This document shows, one piece after another, positions 32,312 to 36,538 of a DNA stretch of 36,538 nt; the stretch's first letter is position 1; the number at the start of each line of letters is the position of its first letter. The DNA comes from Gemmatimonadota bacterium (GTDB taxonomy: Bacteria; Gemmatimonadota; Gemmatimonadetes; Gemmatimonadales; Gemmatimonadaceae). A program made the translations under genes and the position numbers. The notes below the pieces were generated by a model. It was not told the origin of the DNA and ran no database searches. It worked only from the letters and a program-made list of their open reading frames with translations. The stretch is from assembly GCA_003221805.1 (NCBI GenBank), contig QHUA01000108.1, positions 1 to 36,538 on the forward strand. The letters are read 5' to 3'.

Positions 32312-33691
32312 ATGTCTTCGATCGATAGCCCCGATCCGCGACCGATTCACTTCGTCGGAATTGCAGGCGCGGGAATGCGAGCTCTCGCTGAGTTGCTCGC
32401 CCGTCGGGGAATTGCTGTCAGCGGCTGCGACGCCCATCCCGGCTCCATTGACGATCTCGAAGCACTCGGCATCAAGGTCCTGAAAGGGCACAGCCCCGAC
32501 CACGTCAGCGACGCGCGCGAATTGATCGTGACGTCGGCGATGCCCAAGAATCATCCGGAGCTGCAGCGCGCGCGCGAGCTGGGAGTCCCCATCACACGGC
32601 GCGCCGAAGCCCTGGGGCGTGCCGTCGCCGGTGGCCGGCTCGTTGGCATCGCCGGCACGCACGGAAAGACAACGACCACAGTCATGACTACAGCGGTCCT
32701 CGCCGCCGCCGGTCTCAAGCCAACGGGAATCGCGGGCGGACGCGTCGCTGTGTGGAAGGGAAATCTCCGCTACGAGGGTGATGATCTCTTCGTCGTCGAG
32801 GCCGACGAATACGATCGCTCGTTCCTGACGCTGTCGCCGAGCATCGCGGTCGTGACCAACATCGAAGCAGATCATTTGGACATCTACCGTGATCTGGAAG
32901 ACATTCGTTCGACTTTTGCGCATTTCGTTCACGACGCCGCGACGATCGTACTCTGCGACGACGACCCCGGCGCACGCTCTCTCGATGTGCCGCCCAGCGC
33001 CGAAGTGATCCGATATGGACTCAGATCGCCGGACGCGAGGCTCGTTGCCACCAACGTTGGGTCGAACGGCCAGCAGACGTCGTTTGCAGTCAGCTACGAT
33101 GGCGACGCGCTCGGTGAGGTAACCCTGCGCGTCCCCGGCCATCACAACGTGCAGAATGCGCTGGCCGCTATCGGCGTTGGCCTCTCGCTCGGCCTCGAGC
33201 TCGAAGTAATGCGTGCGGGCCTGCTGCAGTTCGGGGGCGTCGACCGCCGATTTCAGCTCCTCTGCGATGTCGCGGGCGTCATCATCGTCGATGATTACGC
33301 ACACCACCCCACTGAAATCGCCGCGACGCTGCAGGCTGCCCGCGCATCATATCCGGGTCGCCGCATTGTAGCAGCCTTCCAGCCCCACCTCTTCTCGCGC
33401 ACGCGCGACTTTTCCAGGGAATTCGCCATCGCGCTCGCCGGGGCCGATGGTGTCTTCCTCGCCGAGATCTATCCGGCCCGCGAGCAGCCGATTCCAGGCG
33501 TCACATCGGATCTGGTCGCGTCCTCGCTGAAGGAGGCTGGCCGTCCGGTTGCCTGGCTGGGATCGCGCACCGATCTCGCCGCCGCGCTCAATGAATTCGT
33601 TCGCGATGGAGATGTCGTCATTACCATCGGGGCTGGAGATATCACCCAGACCGGACCTGAGCTCAGGCGTCACCTGGAGTCACGGCGGTGA
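32312..33691 (+). CDS. murC: UDP-MurNAc:L-alanine ligase
   Basis: A 459-residue Mur ligase that adds the first stem-peptide residue, L-Ala. The N-terminal domain has HFVGIAGAGMRALAELLARRG. The ATP loop is GTHGKTT at 115-121. VEADEYDRSFLTLSP, VVTNIEADHLDIY and DDYAHHPTEIAATLQAAR are specific to MurC. The C-terminal FQPHLFSRTRDF and EIYPAREQPIPGV complete it. In many clusters murC is followed by murB and ddl; here ftsQ follows at once with a 4-nt overlap (GTGA). No separate ribosome binding site is obvious at its start. Confidence 0.96.
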   Translation: MSSIDSPDPRPIHFVGIAGAGMRALAELLARRGIAVSGCDAHPGSIDDLEALGIKVLKGHSPDHVSDARELIVTSAMPKNHPELQRARELGVPITRRAEALGRAVAGGRLVGIAGTHGKTTTTVMTTAVLAAAGLKPTGIAGGRVAVWKGNLRYEGDDLFVVEADEYDRSFLTLSPSIAVVTNIEADHLDIYRDLEDIRSTFAHFVHDAATIVLCDDDPGARSLDVPPSAEVIRYGLRSPDARLVATNVGSNGQQTSFAVSYDGDALGEVTLRVPGHHNVQNALAAIGVGLSLGLELEVMRAGLLQFGGVDRRFQLLCDVAGVIIVDDYAHHPTEIAATLQAARASYPGRRIVAAFQPHLFSRTRDFSREFAIALAGADGVFLAEIYPAREQPIPGVTSDLVASSLKEAGRPVAWLGSRTDLAAALNEFVRDGDVVITIGAGDITQTGPELRRHLESRR

Positions 33692-34428
33692 TCTCGCGTG
33701 AGAGGCTGAGAAAGCCCGGCTGGAAAATACTCGGCGCGCTGTTTCTGGTGGCTGTGATCATGGCCGCTGCCTGGGGAACACGCGCCGTCGCGCGGGAAAT
33801 GGCGTTCTTTCGTATCAGGTCGGTAGAGGTGCGGGGCGCGCGGTATCTACAGGCGAGCGAGATCATTTCGCGACTGAAGGTGGACACCCTCGCATCGCTC
33901 TGGGACGATCTTGCGCCATACAGGGACAGAATCCGCGGACATCCCCAGGTCTCCGATGTCAGCATCGGCCGCAAAATGCCCGGGACTCTGGTCGTCACGA
34001 TCAAAGAGAATCTTCCGGTCGCGCTGATTCAGACTCCGAGCGGACTTCTGCCGTACGACTCGCTAGGCAAGCAGCTGCCAATCGATCCAGCCCGAACCAG
34101 TCTCGACCTGCCAATTGTTGCGACTGACGATCCCGTTCTTCTTAAGCTCGTCGGCGCGATTCGCGCGACCGAGCCGCGGGTGTTCGCGCGAATCGAAGAA
34201 GTGAGGAGAACGGGCAGGGATGAAATTCTTTTGACCCTATCGAGGAGCACGAATTCCGCCGAGACCGACGGACGCGTGCGACAGCTTCTCGTTCGCGTTC
34301 CGGTAGGACTGTCAGTAGAGCGGTTGGCCGATATCTTTCCCGTTGAAACCGATCTCGTTCGCCGGCAGGCACACGTCAGTGAGCTCGATTTACGCTATCG
34401 CGATCAGGTCATCGCAAGGCTTCAATGA
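33688..34428 (+). CDS. ftsQ: FtsQ/DivIB cell-division protein
   Basis: A 246-residue bitopic protein starting at GTG. A basic tail is followed by one membrane helix (about 12-31, LGALFLVAVIMAAAWGTRAV). A POTRA domain follows, beginning at FRIRSVEVRGARYLQASEII, and the FtsQ beta domain includes KMPGTLVVTIKENLPVALIQ, a typical strand leading out of POTRA. FtsQ links FtsL/FtsB to the early divisome. Primary conservation is low, but the order POTRA, beta domain, then ftsA makes the call secure. It overlaps murC and ftsA by 4 nt each. Confidence 0.92.
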   Translation: MISRERLRKPGWKILGALFLVAVIMAAAWGTRAVAREMAFFRIRSVEVRGARYLQASEIISRLKVDTLASLWDDLAPYRDRIRGHPQVSDVSIGRKMPGTLVVTIKENLPVALIQTPSGLLPYDSLGKQLPIDPARTSLDLPIVATDDPVLLKLVGAIRATEPRVFARIEEVRRTGRDEILLTLSRSTNSAETDGRVRQLLVRVPVGLSVERLADIFPVETDLVRRQAHVSELDLRYRDQVIARLQ

Positions 34429-35684
34429 ATCCTGAAACTATCATCACCGGACTGGACATCGGTTCGTCGAAGACGACGGCGGTAATTGGCCAGGCGATAC
34501 CGGCCGACGCCAAGAGCGCGCCGTATCTCAAAATTCTCGGCGTCGGTCAGGCTCGCACGACCGGGTTGCGGAAGGGGATCGTCTCCGACATCGAGGAGAC
34601 CACACGGTCGATCAGGAAAGCGGTCGAAGACGCCGAGCGGATGGCGGGAACGAAGATCGATACTCTCTATGCGGGAATTGCCGGAGAGCACGTGCGCGCG
34701 ATGATCAGCAAGGGAATCGTCGCCGTGAATGGCGACGAGATCTCCAAAGCCGATGTCGACCGCGCAAACGAGGTGGCGAGAGCGCAACCCGTCCCACAGG
34801 ACAGAGAGCTGCTGCACGCGATCCCGCAGGAGTACTCCGTCGACAAGAATCAGGGTATCCGGGATCCGATTGGAATGATCGGCACCCGACTGGAAACCGA
34901 GATGTACCTCGTCACCATCGGCGCCTCGCCGGCGATGAACCTGCGCAAGTCGGTCGAGCGCGCTGGTTATCACGTGCGCGAGCTCGTGCTCGAGCCGCTG
35001 GCCAGTGCGTTGAGTGTTCTGACTGAAGACGAGAAGGAGCTGGGAGTCGCGCTCGTCGAGGTGGGAGCCGGCACGACGGACATCGCCGTTTTTCACGAGG
35101 GCAAGATCCGGTATCTCGGGACCGTCAACTACGGCGGCAACAACGTCACCAGCGACATCGTGCAGGGAATCGGTGTTACGCAGGCGGACGCCGAACGATT
35201 GAAGGAGAGGTACGGCTGCGCCTACGAGCCGCTCGTAGATCCCCAGGACGTCCTCCAGCTGCCAAGCACAGTCGCCCAGGGCGAGCGTCACCTACCGCGC
35301 CAGGTGCTCGCGCACATCATCCACCAGCGGATGGACGAGATCTTCAATCTCGCGCTCGCCGAGATACAGCGCGCCGGTTTCTCGCAGCGGCTAAATGGCG
35401 GAGTCGTGATTACGGGTGGCGCGGCGGCGATGCAAGGCGTTGGCGAGCTGGCGGCGGACGTGTTCGGAACAGGCGTCAGGATCGGGTCGCCCTCCGAGAA
35501 TATCGGCGGGTTAGCCGATTCGGTCGAAGCCCCGCGGTTCTCGACGGTGGTGGGTCTGGCGCTGTACGGCGCCCATCGCTCGGCGGCCGGATTTGCCCCC
35601 AGTGGGAGGCACCGCGCGCTTGCCGGGGCGGGGGTCGACCGCTTCACGAAGCGGATCAGGACCTGGCTGGAAGATTTCTTCTAG
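34425..35684 (+). CDS. ftsA: FtsA actin-like divisome anchor
   Basis: A 419-residue actin-fold ATPase that tethers FtsZ to the membrane. The phosphate-1 loop GLDIGSSKTTAVIG opens the protein. The SHS2/1C domain starts with GLRKGIVSDIEETTRSIRKA. The phosphate-2 region is ALVEVGAGTTDIAVFHEGKI, and the adenosine motif is VVITGGAAAMQGVGELA. The C terminus, FTKRIRTWLEDFF, is an amphipathic membrane-targeting helix as in other FtsA proteins. It overlaps ftsQ (ATGA). Unlike many clusters, ftsZ does not follow directly but is 420 nt away. Confidence 0.96.
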   Translation: MNPETIITGLDIGSSKTTAVIGQAIPADAKSAPYLKILGVGQARTTGLRKGIVSDIEETTRSIRKAVEDAERMAGTKIDTLYAGIAGEHVRAMISKGIVAVNGDEISKADVDRANEVARAQPVPQDRELLHAIPQEYSVDKNQGIRDPIGMIGTRLETEMYLVTIGASPAMNLRKSVERAGYHVRELVLEPLASALSVLTEDEKELGVALVEVGAGTTDIAVFHEGKIRYLGTVNYGGNNVTSDIVQGIGVTQADAERLKERYGCAYEPLVDPQDVLQLPSTVAQGERHLPRQVLAHIIHQRMDEIFNLALAEIQRAGFSQRLNGGVVITGGAAAMQGVGELAADVFGTGVRIGSPSENIGGLADSVEAPRFSTVVGLALYGAHRSAAGFAPSGRHRALAGAGVDRFTKRIRTWLEDFF

Positions 35685-35726
35685 TAGGCTTGTCATTCGC
35701 TGCATACACAAAAAGACAACTACCTG

Positions 35727-35892
35727 CTGCGCGCTGACCGCTGCTGTCGCTGAGCGCTGACCGCTGCCTACGACGGGACAGATCTCAGGGGCGGGAGACG
35801 AACAGCACTGCTTTTCCTACGACTCCACGAGAATCTGTCTGGTCGTTTGCAGCGGTTAGCAGTCAGCGACAAAAGCGGTCAGCGCCTGGCAG
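35727..35892. repeat. Second long imperfect palindrome, between ftsA and ftsZ
   Basis: Arms 35727-35787 and about 35829-35892 pair at roughly 51 of 60 aligned positions, with one 3-nt and one 1-nt bulge and a loop of about 40 nt. Within the left arm, GCGCTGACCGCTGC occurs twice, 23 nt apart. There is no reading frame and no T-tract at the 3' side. It may terminate or attenuate ftsA transcription, insulate ftsZ, or be a dispersed palindromic element. Its architecture mirrors that of 19161-19370 but with a different word. Confidence 0.8.
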
Positions 35893-35966
35893 GCCGTTGT
35901 CTTATCACATGATCGCGTCCCACTCTTTCCTCCGAAAAAATCATAATTCTTCGGGCGTTTCCTCAA

Positions 35967-35975
35967 TGTGGATAA
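35967..35975 (-). promoter_or_regulatory. Perfect DnaA box
   Basis: TGTGGATAA is the exact reverse complement of the consensus box TTATCCACA. It lies 130 nt before the ftsZ start and just upstream of the promoter-like hexamers. A perfect 9-mer in an intergenic region of a GC-rich genome is notable, but one site alone does not prove binding. Confidence 0.5.
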
Positions 35976-36065
35976 CTCGCTTGACAGGGGTTGTACTTTT
36001 TTTGACCTCCGTTCGTCTTTGCCTATGGTACTTATCGACTAACGGTCTTATACTAGCCCGAGATT

Positions 36066-36074
36066 TTTTCCACA
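36066..36074 (+). promoter_or_regulatory. Relaxed-consensus DnaA box
   Basis: TTTTCCACA differs from TTATCCACA at one base and fits TTWTNCACA. It is inverted relative to the box at 35967 and lies just downstream of the likely transcription start, in the ftsZ leader. Confidence 0.4.
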
Positions 36075-36104
36075 AAGCCCCGTCGTTGCGGAGTTTCCGA
36101 CCTG

Positions 36105-36538
36105 ATGATATTCGAATTCGAGGAAAGCCAGTCACAGAACGCCCGCATGAAGGTCGTGGGCGTGGGTGGCGGGGGTGGAAACGCCGTCAACAGGATGATC
36201 GAGGAGCACCTCGAAGGGGTCGAGTTCATATCGGTTAACACCGACGCCCAAGCCCTCCTGAACTCGAAGTCAGACATCAAAATCCAGATAGGTAAGAAGC
36301 TAACCCGCGGCCTCGGAGCTGGTGCGCGACCCGAGATCGGCAAGCAGGCTATCGACGAAAACCGTGAGGACGTTGCGCGGGCGATGTACAATGCCGACCT
36401 GGTCTTCGTGACCTGCGGAATGGGCGGTGGGACGGGAACCGGAGCCGCTCCGGTTCTTTGCGAGCTCGCTCGCGAAGCGGGTGCGTTGACCGTTGGAATC
36501 GTTACCAAGCCGTTCCTCTTTGAAGGCCGCAAGCGGAT
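36105..36538 (+). CDS. ftsZ: FtsZ tubulin-like division GTPase, truncated by the window edge
   Basis: The first 144 codons of FtsZ; the frame is still open at the last base. After a short N-terminal tail ([16 protein letters not shown]), the core begins with [15 protein letters not shown]. It continues through [15 protein letters not shown] and [19 protein letters not shown] to the tubulin signature GGGTGTG at 106-112. Residue 103 is Cys, where Ala is usual before GMGGGTGTG. The start at 36105 is supported by GGAG at 36090-36093. An alternative ATG at codon 15 would remove the variable tail only. FtsZ forms the division ring to which the FtsA encoded upstream attaches. Confidence 0.96.
   Translation, partial: MIFEFEESQSQNARMKVVGVGGGGGNAVNRMIEEHLEGVEFISVNTDAQALLNSKSDIKIQIGKKLTRGLGAGARPEIGKQAIDENREDVARAMYNADLVFVTCGMGGGTGTGAAPVLCELAREAGALTVGIVTKPFLFEGRKR

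Larger units (their letters stand above)
35893..36104 (+). promoter_or_regulatory. ftsZ upstream region: promoter-like sites and DnaA-box matches
   Basis: This stretch is clearly AT-richer than its surroundings. TTGACC (36002-36007), 16 nt, then TATGGT (36024-36029) is the best promoter candidate; TTGACA at 35981-35986 and TATACT at 36049-36054 are unpaired alternatives. TGTGGATAA at 35967-35975 is a perfect DnaA box on the minus strand, and TTTTCCACA at 36066-36074 fits the relaxed box TTWTNCACA on the plus strand. GGAG at 36090-36093 may serve ftsZ translation. No open reading frame with family features was seen. Confidence 0.55.

Noticed and set aside
35893-36104. Replication origin (oriC)
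   Set aside because: Only two DnaA-box matches, no clustered boxes and no dnaA or dnaN nearby. A promoter-regulatory reading is simpler.
35897-36238. 113-residue plus-strand ORF overlapping the start of ftsZ
   Set aside because: It covers the promoter region and reads ftsZ in the wrong frame, ending in Arg/Gly-rich sequence. The true ftsZ frame is open and conserved from 36105.

Overview
The window is a dense, GC-rich bacterial chromosome segment in which every recognised gene is on the plus strand and most neighbours overlap by 1-20 nt or abut. The gene content fits a didermic, diaminopimelate-type bacterium. It includes a type 2 isoleucyl-tRNA synthetase, a MurE with the DNPR motif, a PASTA-bearing FtsI, MglA/roadblock/DUF4388 (PATAN) proteins and a DivIVA-domain protein in one chain. 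This best resembles Gemmatimonadota, but the assignment comes from remembered gene content, not a search.

Layout. (1) 71-6518: a housekeeping run of yggS, a DivIVA-domain gene, ileS (type 2), a TraR/DksA zinc-finger gene, lspA and rluD; rluD appears to begin at a CTG codon. (2) 6511-18008: with no break in translational coupling comes a chemosensory/GTPase module. Its order is cheW, cheY, cheA, cheC, a large TPR protein, a PATAN protein, three roadblock-type proteins, an MglA-like GTPase, a small unknown, a PATAN-TPR protein, cheR and cheB. There is no methyl-accepting receptor and no cheD in the window. cheB is broken by an out-of-frame internal deletion. (3) 18042-19160: rfbB, a dTDP-glucose 4,6-dehydratase. 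(4) 19161-19708: a long imperfect palindrome, a good sigma70-type promoter, and a small membrane ORF that runs into the 3' two-thirds of a tRNA-Val(UAC) lacking its 5' part. (5) 19709-35684: a secreted TPR protein at the position where mraZ often lies, then the dcw cell-wall and division cluster: rsmH, ftsL, ftsI, murE, murF, mraY, murD, ftsW, murG, murC, ftsQ and ftsA. Neither murB nor ddl is present. (6) 35685-36104: a second long palindrome followed by an AT-richer stretch with a promoter-like site between two DnaA-box matches. (7) 36105-end: ftsZ, cut by the window edge.

How the parts work together. The dcw genes make and flip lipid II precursors (MurE/F/D/C, MraY, MurG) and build the septal synthase (FtsW, FtsI, FtsL, FtsQ) on the FtsA/FtsZ ring. 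The chemosensory block has a kinase (CheA), coupling protein (CheW), response regulator (CheY), CheY phosphatase (CheC) and methyltransferase (CheR). These sit with an MglA-type polarity GTPase, candidate roadblock regulators and PATAN/TPR scaffolds. I infer a chemosensory pathway whose output is cell polarity, surface motility or envelope function rather than a classical flagellar motor. The most interesting signals are this module, the broken cheB, the tRNA-Val scar, the two palindromes, the DnaA boxes before ftsZ, and the GXHH signature in IleRS.
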